DNA of 53,045 bases from Oscillospiraceae bacterium (lineage in GTDB: Bacteria; Bacillota; Clostridia; Oscillospirales; Oscillospiraceae). Position 1 is the stretch's first letter, and each line of letters begins with the position of its first letter. Below, one piece after another: positions 43,605 through 51,862 of this stretch. The stretch lies in contig SVLM01000012.1 of assembly GCA_015067945.1 (NCBI GenBank), positions 1 to 53,045 of the forward strand, given 5' to 3'. The position numbers and the translations under genes were made by a program. The notes beneath the pieces are model-generated. The model was not told where the DNA came from and did not search any database. It worked only from the letters and a program-made list of their open reading frames with translations.

Positions 43605-44240
43605 TTATTCCTCTTTCTGTGTTTTCTGTTCCTGCAACTTTAAAAACACTTTCTTCATCAGCAAACTGCTGACATATCCCGGTGCCGCTACACCATATAG
43701 AACTGCCGCAAAAAATGCAACGTTCGAATCTACAAGTAAAAACAGCACTACTGGAATGCAGTCCACAAGCAGCATAGCGATCGAGTAATGTAGATATCCC
43801 AAACTCAACAGCACGCTGTTTTTCGCTGTTTGCCATGCGGTATTGGTAAAATAAGCTTGCAGCCCACACGACCACTTGATCGACATTGCTGTCAACACAG
43901 CTAAAATGATGAGCGCTATTTCTGCGATGCCCCCCAACTCCGGCTGTGTCTTCAGCAGAATCACATAGTTGACAGCAAGAAGCTGCATGATCAAAAACGC
44001 CACGATCCAAATCAGTGTAGACTTTTTAAAGTTAGAGCGAAATTCTTTGAAAAATGTTTTGCACACCGCCACCGAACCTTCCTGCATTTGGAAGCAGGTG
44101 CTCATAGATGCTGTCAATGCTGCCCCGATGGTTACAACAGGAATACAGCACAAAACTGTTAACAGGTTCAAAATCAACAGATTGAACACTTTTTCCAGCA
44201 GCGCACCCAGTTCGCTATCCGGCGAGAAAACATTCCACAT
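43605..44240 (-). CDS. YesL-like DUF624 membrane protein
   Basis: This 211-residue protein has about five hydrophobic segments, at about residues 15-45, 75-95, 105-120, 145-165 and 170-190, and the DUF624 pattern (LLEKVFNLLILNLLTVLCCI, PVVTIGAALTA). YesL proteins occur beside polysaccharide-use genes and sugar transporters in Firmicutes, and their function is unknown. It sits 2 bases after one GH38 gene and 27 bases before the next, with no transporter gene visible in this operon. Confidence 0.85.
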   Translation of the reverse strand: MWNVFSPDSELGALLEKVFNLLILNLLTVLCCIPVVTIGAALTASMSTCFQMQEGSVAVCKTFFKEFRSNFKKSTLIWIVAFLIMQLLAVNYVILLKTQPELGGIAEIALIILAVLTAMSIKWSCGLQAYFTNTAWQTAKNSVLLSLGYLHYSIAMLLVDCIPVVLFLLVDSNVAFFAAVLYGVAAPGYVSSLLMKKVFLKLQEQKTQKEE

Positions 44241-44242
44241 AC

Positions 44243-46894
44243 TTATACCTCTTCGCTTTCGAACAAACCAATTGTCAGGATCTTATGAGCAGGAACACTC
44301 AGGCTCAGATATCCCCCTCGGATTTCCAAATGTTCCTGCTTTTCTTCCAGCAGGTTCAGCTGATAGGCAGTCTTCCACTTAGCATCTACATACACACGAA
44401 CATTTTGAGCATCTTCTTCCGCATTGTACACGCGCAGGAGCACGCCCTGGGTGTCATCCAGCGGCTTAACTGCACTCACAACAACATTGCCTTCAACCTT
44501 CAGCAGGCCATTCTGGAAGATCTCTTCCTGCTGTGCCGCAAAGGAGAATACCTTTTCGCGAATAGATTCACGGAAGCGCAGCATCTGGTTTGCACTTTCA
44601 GCCTGTACCGGCTTGATGGCAAAGCTAAACTCATGCTTACCCTGGATCTGGCCACCCTCTTCGTTATTCTTGGTATGCGTACGATAGAAACTCCGTAGCA
44701 ATGTCACCAAGATAGAAGCCCTGGCATCCTTATCTGCGCCTGCCTCATGGATACCATAGGCAGAAACAAACGCCAAACCATTACCATTTAAATCGGTTCT
44801 CATGATAATGCCATCTGTGTTTTTCTCTAGCTGGTCAGGCTCTTTCCGCCACAGCTGGCTGTCATCCACACCAACCGGCCGTTCCACAAAGGTGAACGCC
44901 TGAGAAACCTTATAGGTTTCGGAAGCCGTATCTGTGGGCAGGTGCAGCCGCAGTCTATGATCCTTGGCGTTGTTATTCACGGTTGCATTCACGCGAATAA
45001 AGTCTTCATCTGCATTCAAGGTCAACGTAAATTCGACCTGCAAAGGAACCAGGTTCTCGCTTTGCACCGTACCATGCGCAGTCTCATTAACGCATGCAGG
45101 CACCATCAAAGTGCGCTTAATACGAACGCTTGCTCCTGTGCCATTGTTACTGAGAACTTGTACTGCACCAAGTGTTGTTCTTGCCGATGTTTGACTGCAC
45201 TGATTACGAACAGACCACCAACCATCGCCAATTTCACTGTCAGACAGCAGTCCCAGCAAGTTTCTGTACACCAAGCCATTTTTCTTGTTAGTCAGGGAAA
45301 TTCTGCCGTCCGGCTCAATTTCGACACGGATATACGCATTCTCCAGGTTACCCTCATGATCGGCAATTCTGCCAGCAAATCGGACGGGAGAATTCTGCGG
45401 ACGGATGTGAATTTGGGTCGTGCCAAAGGCGTTGAGCTTCGTACGGAATGTAACAGTGTATCGATCAACATTACATACCAATTCGGACTTGGTACGCATT
45501 GTTGCATCATTTACCATCTTCTCAATCCGGTAGGGCAATTCTCTTTCCTCAGAATCGTAAAGACGGAACGCATGAATTGTTTCATAGCCGAAACCCTCAT
45601 GGAAGGACGGATAATCCTTCTCAAAAGGAATCTCTACAGTTACTGTATGCTCACCTTCATCCATACCCATATAGAGCAGAGTGATGACCATATCTGTATT
45701 TGCCTTAATGGCAGACATTGCACCTCTTCGCACGATCAAAGGCTCCTCAGTCAGTGCTTCACAGATGCTCTCCACCTGGGAGAACCGGAATTTCATTTCA
45801 TCGTGGACACGATCAACACTGCAACCACAAATAGAATCGTGGGGATGATTTTGCAATAGATTCTTCCATGCAATGTTCAGGTATTCCTTAGTAACTTCAA
45901 TGCCATTCAGCTGCCAATAGACAACCAGCGGTTCCATCCACTGCTCAAGCATATGTTGGCAACGGTCATTACGGGATTTAACATCCACACGGCTAGACAA
46001 AATATTGGTCAGCAGATTGTGGTACGGAGCAGGATAGGACGATGTTTCAATCAACTCGCCGCACTTTTCCGGCAAATCAAATTGTTCTGCTCGCAAGAAG
46101 CATTCTTCAAAATCACCGTGAACGATTTCCAGATCAGGATACAGTTCACGCAGTTTCTGGATATATAGTGGTGTTAACGGATGGATCGCTTCGTGGTCTG
46201 CTGCATCCATCAAAACCGCAACATCCGTATTGGAGCGTGCGATTTCTCTGTCGATGTAGGCTTTTGCAGCCTCAGCAAACTCAGTGCTATCCGGTTCAAT
46301 CTGTCCTCTCTGAGCACGTGTGCCCGTTACCTCCAAACCAAAACTACCATAACCCAGATAGCTGGGCAGCTTGTAGGTGGTACAGGTTGATCCATCCGGA
46401 GATTTCCAATTAAAGAACATCGAGGTTGTATCTTCGTTTGTGCCACGGCACAAAACCGCCGTATGAATATCAAAGCCATTAAAAATCTGCGGCAACTGCG
46501 CAATATGGCCAAAAATATCACAGACATAGCCGATCTTCCAGCTCTCAACCCCATAGTCGCGGCAAATACGATGTCCCTTCTGCAAATTGCGCACAATAGA
46601 CTCACCGGACACAAGAAACTCGTCCGGCATCGTATACCAAGGCCCAATGCGAATCTTGCCTTCCTGGAACAGCTTCTTCAGCCGATCTTCACACTCAGGT
46701 GCAACTTCCAAAAAGTCTTCAAACACAATAGTCTGACCATCAAAATAAAAAACTTCAAATTCTGGCGTATTTTCCAGATATGTAATCATTTCGCGTAAGG
46801 CACGCTCCAAACGAAAGCGGAATCCTTGAAAAGTTTGATACCACTCCCGATCCCAATGAGTACCGGAAATATAATACAATTTCTTTACGCGCAT
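44243..46894 (-). CDS. Glycoside hydrolase family 38 alpha-mannosidase
   Basis: This 883-residue GH38 enzyme starts directly with the zinc site (YYISGTHWDREWYQTFQ, His13/Asp15), and the nucleophile is D126 in GYVCDIFGHIAQLP. The rest comprises the helical bundle, with HPHDSICGCSVDRVHDEMK holding further active-site residues, and a long beta-rich C-terminal region. This form is shared with bacterial mannosylglycerate- or oligomannose-cleaving enzymes of the MngB group. No signal peptide is present. GGAGG precedes the ATG. Confidence 0.94.
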   Translation of the reverse strand: MRVKKLYYISGTHWDREWYQTFQGFRFRLERALREMITYLENTPEFEVFYFDGQTIVFEDFLEVAPECEDRLKKLFQEGKIRIGPWYTMPDEFLVSGESIVRNLQKGHRICRDYGVESWKIGYVCDIFGHIAQLPQIFNGFDIHTAVLCRGTNEDTTSMFFNWKSPDGSTCTTYKLPSYLGYGSFGLEVTGTRAQRGQIEPDSTEFAEAAKAYIDREIARSNTDVAVLMDAADHEAIHPLTPLYIQKLRELYPDLEIVHGDFEECFLRAEQFDLPEKCGELIETSSYPAPYHNLLTNILSSRVDVKSRNDRCQHMLEQWMEPLVVYWQLNGIEVTKEYLNIAWKNLLQNHPHDSICGCSVDRVHDEMKFRFSQVESICEALTEEPLIVRRGAMSAIKANTDMVITLLYMGMDEGEHTVTVEIPFEKDYPSFHEGFGYETIHAFRLYDSEERELPYRIEKMVNDATMRTKSELVCNVDRYTVTFRTKLNAFGTTQIHIRPQNSPVRFAGRIADHEGNLENAYIRVEIEPDGRISLTNKKNGLVYRNLLGLLSDSEIGDGWWSVRNQCSQTSARTTLGAVQVLSNNGTGASVRIKRTLMVPACVNETAHGTVQSENLVPLQVEFTLTLNADEDFIRVNATVNNNAKDHRLRLHLPTDTASETYKVSQAFTFVERPVGVDDSQLWRKEPDQLEKNTDGIIMRTDLNGNGLAFVSAYGIHEAGADKDARASILVTLLRSFYRTHTKNNEEGGQIQGKHEFSFAIKPVQAESANQMLRFRESIREKVFSFAAQQEEIFQNGLLKVEGNVVVSAVKPLDDTQGVLLRVYNAEEDAQNVRVYVDAKWKTAYQLNLLEEKQEHLEIRGGYLSLSVPAHKILTIGLFESEEV

Positions 46895-46912
46895 AATAGC
46901 CTCCGAAGTTAT

Positions 46913-46940
46913 GCGGCGGCAGGCCGCAACCTGCCGCCGC
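46913..46940 (-). terminator. Intercistronic GC-rich hairpin
   Basis: An 11-bp perfect stem GCGGCGGCAGG/CCTGCCGCCGC (46913-46923 with 46930-46940) lies between the lipoprotein gene and the GH38 gene. With no T-run it may act as a processing or RNA-stability element that sets the ratio of surface protein to enzyme. Confidence 0.5.
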
Positions 46941-46948
46941 CGTTGTGT

Positions 46949-49132
46949 TTATTCTACAGTATAAGTCTGATAGTTGCCAGTTGCACCATCCATTGCAGGA
47001 ATAGTGAAAGTATAAGTTCCCTTGCCTTCGAAGCCCAAAGCTTCCAGATCCACAGTAAGCGTTGTCTCGTCAGTTGCAAATGCTGCGCAGTAAACAACTG
47101 TTACATTGTTGCCCTGAACATAAACGCGGGCAAATAGGCCATAAGAAGGATTGGTCAAGCCCAGGGTATCACGATAGCCGTGAGGATAGCCGATCGTATC
47201 GCCATTGGTACGGAGCTCTTCTACGAAACGAACCATTTCCAGCTTTGCATCAGTCACACCACCATCGCTCAGCAGGGTCGGGCAACCCAGCACGGCGCTC
47301 TGCAGGTAGTATTCCTCCAGATTGCCCATAACATCTTGCTTGAAGTTGCTTCCCAAATAAACATACTGGGGATGTGTATACATCGTCGTGCCGGGTTCCA
47401 GTTCGCCACCCCACAGAGGAGCAAAAGTAGCCCAGTGGTTTTGCAGGATGTCAATGTATCGACAAGTCAAGTCATTGGTTGCCTCACTGAGAATCCATGC
47501 TTCATTGCCAATCTGCTCTCGGACAGATTGTGCCAACTTGTTAACAGCCTTAATATGGGAGGACAAACGAGACACTGCATCCAGTCCGTGGTTGTGGCCT
47601 TCCATATCGCAAATGGTCTGCACCAGAGAACCCTGGTCAAACTGAACAGCATCAGCCTGGATGGCAATTGCATTAGGAATCACGGTCTCTGCCCAAAGCT
47701 TTGCTACGATATCGTTATCGATACAAACAGACCAGTGCTCACCGCCGTCCCAATCTTCCTTATGCTGATAAGGATTGATCTGCGGGAACAAACTCGACAG
47801 TTCCTCGCGCTTCAAGTCCATAGCAAAGGGATGTGCGTACTGCATGACATGGCCGCCCATACCTCTATATGCATCAGTGCCAGTGCCAAAGTACTTTTCA
47901 AAGGTCTGCTGGAAAGTCAAACCTTCATCTGCCAGATTCTCATTGTAAGGCGCCAGCAGAGGCGTGTCGCTACCATATGTGCCCTGATTCATACCGACAA
48001 ACCAGCACATGGATTTATCAAGTCTTGCGCCTGTTGATTCTGCACAAGCTAGCACATTCGCCCACATTTCAGCTACAGTGCTGTACTGCTGCTGGTTAAT
48101 TGCACCGATTTCGCGGAAGAAATAATAGTAGCTATCTGCCTTTTTACTAATGGTATTAGCAGTCAGGTAATCCGGATTGCCATTTTCATCAGTAAAGGCG
48201 GCATTGAACTCCGCGCTATAAGCATCGGCTGTTGCATGCCAAGTTCCTTTATGGATTGCAACAACAACATCATCAGTAGTAAAAACAGATCCTGCTTCCA
48301 GAGGAACAGATTCGCCCAGAATCTGCTTGGGCTCAAACAACACGATATCAAAGCTCATGCCTTCGCCGCTACTTTCAATGCGGAACTCTGTGACAATCTG
48401 CTGCTTATCAATATAGCCAACACCGATGCCCTGATTATTGCCGGACAAATCCAGCCAACCGCACTCGAGAGTTTCAGAGCCGCTACCGGGATATGCCAAG
48501 GTCTTGCCTGCCAGGAAATAATCATTGTAGATAGGATTCTTCCATTTGGTGCCGCGACCCCATACCGGCGCAATCAAATACTCATCTGCACCGTCACCAG
48601 ACCGCAGGTCGCCGCCCTCCAGCAAGTGCAACGATCTAACCTGTCCAGAAGACTTTGTCAAATCCAAAGACACGTTAAACTTAAAGTAGTCATCTTCGCT
48701 GTTCAGACTAAAGGTTACCATAGCCTTTATGCCAGTGGACACAGGCGAAGCCCCATCAGACTTTAAATCGTTATAAGTCAACTCCAAATACTCCCGGCCA
48801 TTCTGGCTGTAAGTTCTGGCGGAAGATACCGTATTGTTGGTTTTCTTCGCGATGGAGGACTCATAGATCATGCTGCCATCGGGAGAATACTCCAAGAAGA
48901 ACGGCCAATTGCCGCTATCGGGATTTTTGTTGACCATGCCAGTCACAACATTTTCCACAGTTTCAATGTAGCCAGTTGCCTTGTTGATAATCACCGAGAA
49001 ATTCTTGTTTTCCAGCACATAGTATCCGTTTGTAACCTTGATAAGCTCTGTACCCTGCACGACTTCATCACATCCTACAAAAAATGAGCAAAGCATCACA
49101 GCAATTAAAATCAAAGAAAGGATTCTTTTCAT
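46949..49132 (-). CDS. Glycosidase-like surface lipoprotein (DUF6259-like)
   Basis: This 727-residue protein has a lipoprotein signal peptide with the acylated cysteine at position 21 (SFFVGC). The N-terminal third is beta-rich (ENKNFSVIINKATGYIETV), resembling the domain that precedes many glycosidase barrels. The middle looks like a TIM barrel with acidic residues in AIQADAVQFDQGSL and WILSEATNDL, and a small C-terminal beta domain follows. I place it tentatively with DUF6259-type putative glycoside hydrolases; catalytic residues are not proven. Its ATG overlaps the upstream surface-protein stop by 4 bases, so the two are probably co-translated. Confidence 0.75.
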   Translation of the reverse strand: MKRILSLILIAVMLCSFFVGCDEVVQGTELIKVTNGYYVLENKNFSVIINKATGYIETVENVVTGMVNKNPDSGNWPFFLEYSPDGSMIYESSIAKKTNNTVSSARTYSQNGREYLELTYNDLKSDGASPVSTGIKAMVTFSLNSEDDYFKFNVSLDLTKSSGQVRSLHLLEGGDLRSGDGADEYLIAPVWGRGTKWKNPIYNDYFLAGKTLAYPGSGSETLECGWLDLSGNNQGIGVGYIDKQQIVTEFRIESSGEGMSFDIVLFEPKQILGESVPLEAGSVFTTDDVVVAIHKGTWHATADAYSAEFNAAFTDENGNPDYLTANTISKKADSYYYFFREIGAINQQQYSTVAEMWANVLACAESTGARLDKSMCWFVGMNQGTYGSDTPLLAPYNENLADEGLTFQQTFEKYFGTGTDAYRGMGGHVMQYAHPFAMDLKREELSSLFPQINPYQHKEDWDGGEHWSVCIDNDIVAKLWAETVIPNAIAIQADAVQFDQGSLVQTICDMEGHNHGLDAVSRLSSHIKAVNKLAQSVREQIGNEAWILSEATNDLTCRYIDILQNHWATFAPLWGGELEPGTTMYTHPQYVYLGSNFKQDVMGNLEEYYLQSAVLGCPTLLSDGGVTDAKLEMVRFVEELRTNGDTIGYPHGYRDTLGLTNPSYGLFARVYVQGNNVTVVYCAAFATDETTLTVDLEALGFEGKGTYTFTIPAMDGATGNYQTYTVE

Positions 49133-51546
49133 GCCTTCTTACCTCCCTTTCGTTTCACTACTACAATTACTACAACGGTAGCAATGATAACAACTGCTGC
49201 TACTGCTACCACAATCCAAGTCCAGCTCATGTTGTTGCTGGACTCAGCAGGTGCGCTCAGGTCAGGCTTCTGATACTTGTTCAAAGGATAGAGATCAGAT
49301 CCCTCGGGTTTCGGCTCGTTCACGCCCAGCGCATACACAGGACGATCGGCCCCCTTCTCCAGGCCCCTGATCAGAATGCTCTTAACAATGGGAATAGCGG
49401 TATTGACGACAGTGCCATGCTGAACGATCATAAAGCTACCGCCTTCACGCACGGCATTCTTATCTCTGTCCAAAACATTGATCAGCTGTACATCATCTGC
49501 CCAAACGCCAATGCGAACGCCTTCGTCAGTGGTGTAAGTAGCGATGCGCCATGTGTTTTCTTCACCAACCAAGCCCATCAGACCGGTCAGTGTAAGGATG
49601 TTGGTTGTTCTCGCAGAACTGGTAGTATTGTTATATCTACGCAGATGCAAAGACGAAGTGCCATCGTGAGGATGGTACTCCAGAAGAATAGCATACGCAT
49701 TCTTGTTATCCATATCCCAGGTGTTTCGGGTAGGACTGCTGTCGCGGAAGGAGAAAATATACAGCCAGTCGCCATTGTTACGCTCGATGAATTCATCCGT
49801 AACAGTGGCCTTCATTGTAAAGTTCAAGCAGAAATTCTCAAAAGATGCATCTTCCTTGGTGTAAGCTGCATTCTTATCTGCGCCCTTCAGCAATTCCAGA
49901 CCATTGGGATAAAAAGTAGTCATACCTACATAGTTACGAATCTGGCCGGTCCAATCATAGGTATCTGCCACCAATTCGCTAAAGTCCAGGGTGGAACACT
50001 GCGACATATCGAACTCGGTGTCAACCAGATAGTCACCAATATTTCCGTCCTCAGGTTTTGCTCCGCCAGGTTCCACACCGCTGGGAGGCAAAGCTTCTGT
50101 AGAAACATAACCGCCGAAACCAGTGGTATTTGTTTCCAACTTGCCGATATGCTGCTCAGACAGCAGATCTACTTCATTACCGTCGTCGCCAGCAAAATAG
50201 AAGTTAGTTGCGTTCAGTACATAGACATCCTCAGTGCGGATGGAGAAGCCACCAGTCTTATCCACTTTCTTCGCAGTATCCAGCCAGTTCAGAATGACTC
50301 TGCCATCGACCTTTGCAATCAGACGAACGCCGCCGTCTTCGTTAATTGCAGAGAATTCAAATTCGTGGTACTGACCCCAGAACCGCTCACCACCGCCAGC
50401 GCTATCAATCATTTCCGTCAGCGTCCAGCGGGTCTCAGCGTAGCCAGGAACATCTGCGTAGCTATCGTTTCCGGTATTGAAAATATCAGAACCATTGTAA
50501 CGCACATGTACAGCAGTATTATCAATAATGATCCAGTAACCAGTGGCAGCGCCGTCCCAGGGGTTGCCCATGTTGCCGGCTCTCAGCGACACAAAATACT
50601 GTGCTTTATTATAGTTGCCAGAGGGGCTGTGCAAAAAGCCGGTAAATTTCAGAGTCTGCGCTTTAGCCTTAAGCTGTGTGCTGCCCCAATAGAGCAATTC
50701 ATTGTTAACTTGAGGCTTGTACAAACTACCATGCTGAGTCACATTGTCGCCCAACTCGGGAACCTGATACTCATCGTCCGGCTGCTCGCTCACATTGTTC
50801 TCAGCAGTAGCATAACCGCCGAAATTGGTGGTGTTAGTGCAAAGCTTGCCAACGTTGGCCTTGGTCAGCATATGCATTTCCTTGCCGTCATCGCCGGTGT
50901 AGCTCAGTCTATTTGCTCGCCATTCGTAGACATCCTCGGTACGGATGGAGAAGCCACCTGCTTTGTCCACTCTCTTCTGAGTGTCCAACCAGTTCAGAAC
51001 GACTCTGCCATCGACCTTAGCCATCAGGCGGACGCCGCCTTCTTCATTGATTGCAGAGAATTCAAATGTATGCTCCGCTTTCCAGAACGCTTCTCGACCG
51101 CCCGCTGCATCTTCCATCTCTGTCAAAACCCAACGGGTCTCTTCATAACCAGGTTCGCTTGCATACTTGTCATCGCAAGTGTAGAAAATATCAGAACCAT
51201 TGTAACGCACGTGAGTTGCGGTATTGTCAATAATAATCCAGTAGCCGGTAGAGGCACCGTCCCAGGGATTTCCCATAGTATCGGCTCTCAGGGACACAAA
51301 ATACTGTGCTTTGTTGTAATTATTGCTCGGGCTCTTTAATGTGCCCGTAAATTTCACTGTTTGATTTTTACCATTTACAGAAGTAGACCCCCAGTAGAGC
51401 AATTCATTGCTAACCTGTGGTTTGAACAAGCTGCCCACCTCGTCATCTGTAGCAACTACAGACGGAACAGCCACATTTAGAGTTATCGCCAGCATAAGGC
51501 AAGCTAACAGCACAAACGATATGCCACGCTTCATAGCAGAACTCAT
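49129..51546 (-). CDS. Secreted protein with two tandem concanavalin-like repeats and a C-terminal membrane anchor
   Basis: This 805-residue protein has a signal peptide (about residues 1-32). Two tandem domains of about 210 residues follow, each opening SLFKPQ/SLYKPQ...NELLYWGST and closing with TGFGGY or TNFGGY. Each includes FVSLRA, GYWIIIDNTA and GGVRLMAKVDGRVVLNWLD, a pattern typical of lectin-like beta-sandwich domains. A third related domain spans about 515-740. The tail has one transmembrane helix and KRKGGKKA. The ATG at 51546 follows AAGGAGTG. A glycan-binding surface role is inferred from fold type and from co-transcription with glycosidases. It is the first gene of the mannoside operon. 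Confidence 0.8.
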   Translation of the reverse strand: MSSAMKRGISFVLLACLMLAITLNVAVPSVVATDDEVGSLFKPQVSNELLYWGSTSVNGKNQTVKFTGTLKSPSNNYNKAQYFVSLRADTMGNPWDGASTGYWIIIDNTATHVRYNGSDIFYTCDDKYASEPGYEETRWVLTEMEDAAGGREAFWKAEHTFEFSAINEEGGVRLMAKVDGRVVLNWLDTQKRVDKAGGFSIRTEDVYEWRANRLSYTGDDGKEMHMLTKANVGKLCTNTTNFGGYATAENNVSEQPDDEYQVPELGDNVTQHGSLYKPQVNNELLYWGSTQLKAKAQTLKFTGFLHSPSGNYNKAQYFVSLRAGNMGNPWDGAATGYWIIIDNTAVHVRYNGSDIFNTGNDSYADVPGYAETRWTLTEMIDSAGGGERFWGQYHEFEFSAINEDGGVRLIAKVDGRVILNWLDTAKKVDKTGGFSIRTEDVYVLNATNFYFAGDDGNEVDLLSEQHIGKLETNTTGFGGYVSTEALPPSGVEPGGAKPEDGNIGDYLVDTEFDMSQCSTLDFSELVADTYDWTGQIRNYVGMTTFYPNGLELLKGADKNAAYTKEDASFENFCLNFTMKATVTDEFIERNNGDWLYIFSFRDSSPTRNTWDMDNKNAYAILLEYHPHDGTSSLHLRRYNNTTSSARTTNILTLTGLMGLVGEENTWRIATYTTDEGVRIGVWADDVQLINVLDRDKNAVREGGSFMIVQHGTVVNTAIPIVKSILIRGLEKGADRPVYALGVNEPKPEGSDLYPLNKYQKPDLSAPAESSNNMSWTWIVVAVAAVVIIATVVVIVVVKRKGGKKA

Positions 51547-51862
51547 TATTCTCACTCCTTGTTCGTATATAAGGGACAATAACCGTCCGTACATATTAGG
51601 TTGACACCGATTCCCTCAGGAAACACAGCCTCACCCTTGCGGACAAGTACGGACGGTTATCGTTTGGGGTACACCAAGTGTACCCCAGTGTACAACTGGG
51701 CATTCCTTCTTCCTATGGCCGCCAGTTTCAAGAAATTACCATTCATTCCTTGACTTTTTCTCTATTTTTTCATAGAATTGCAACGGCTCAAGAAAACACA
51801 CGCATGTTTTTGGAAAGCCCTGTCGCTGCGAAGCTGCCACTTCGCAGCGACATTTTTTGCTA
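51547..51862 (-). promoter_or_regulatory. Structured leader region of the mannoside operon
   Basis: This 316-bp gap holds no gene. A 14-bp perfect inverted repeat (51579-51592 with 51647-51660) encloses 54 bases and ends about 23 bases before the ribosome site. Upstream are a 9-bp inverted repeat GGGGTACAC/GTGTACCCC (51666-51686) and an adjoining CCCAGT/ACTGGG pair (about 51683-51701). A 13-bp hairpin (51821-51833 with 51840-51852) follows the end of the next gene and probably terminates it. No clear sigma-A promoter was found. Confidence 0.55.

Noticed and set aside
51579..51660. 14-bp inverted repeat as the ends of an insertion sequence
   Set aside because: Only 54 bases lie between the arms, with no coding capacity or flanking target duplication visible. 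A miniature element remains possible but is not supported.
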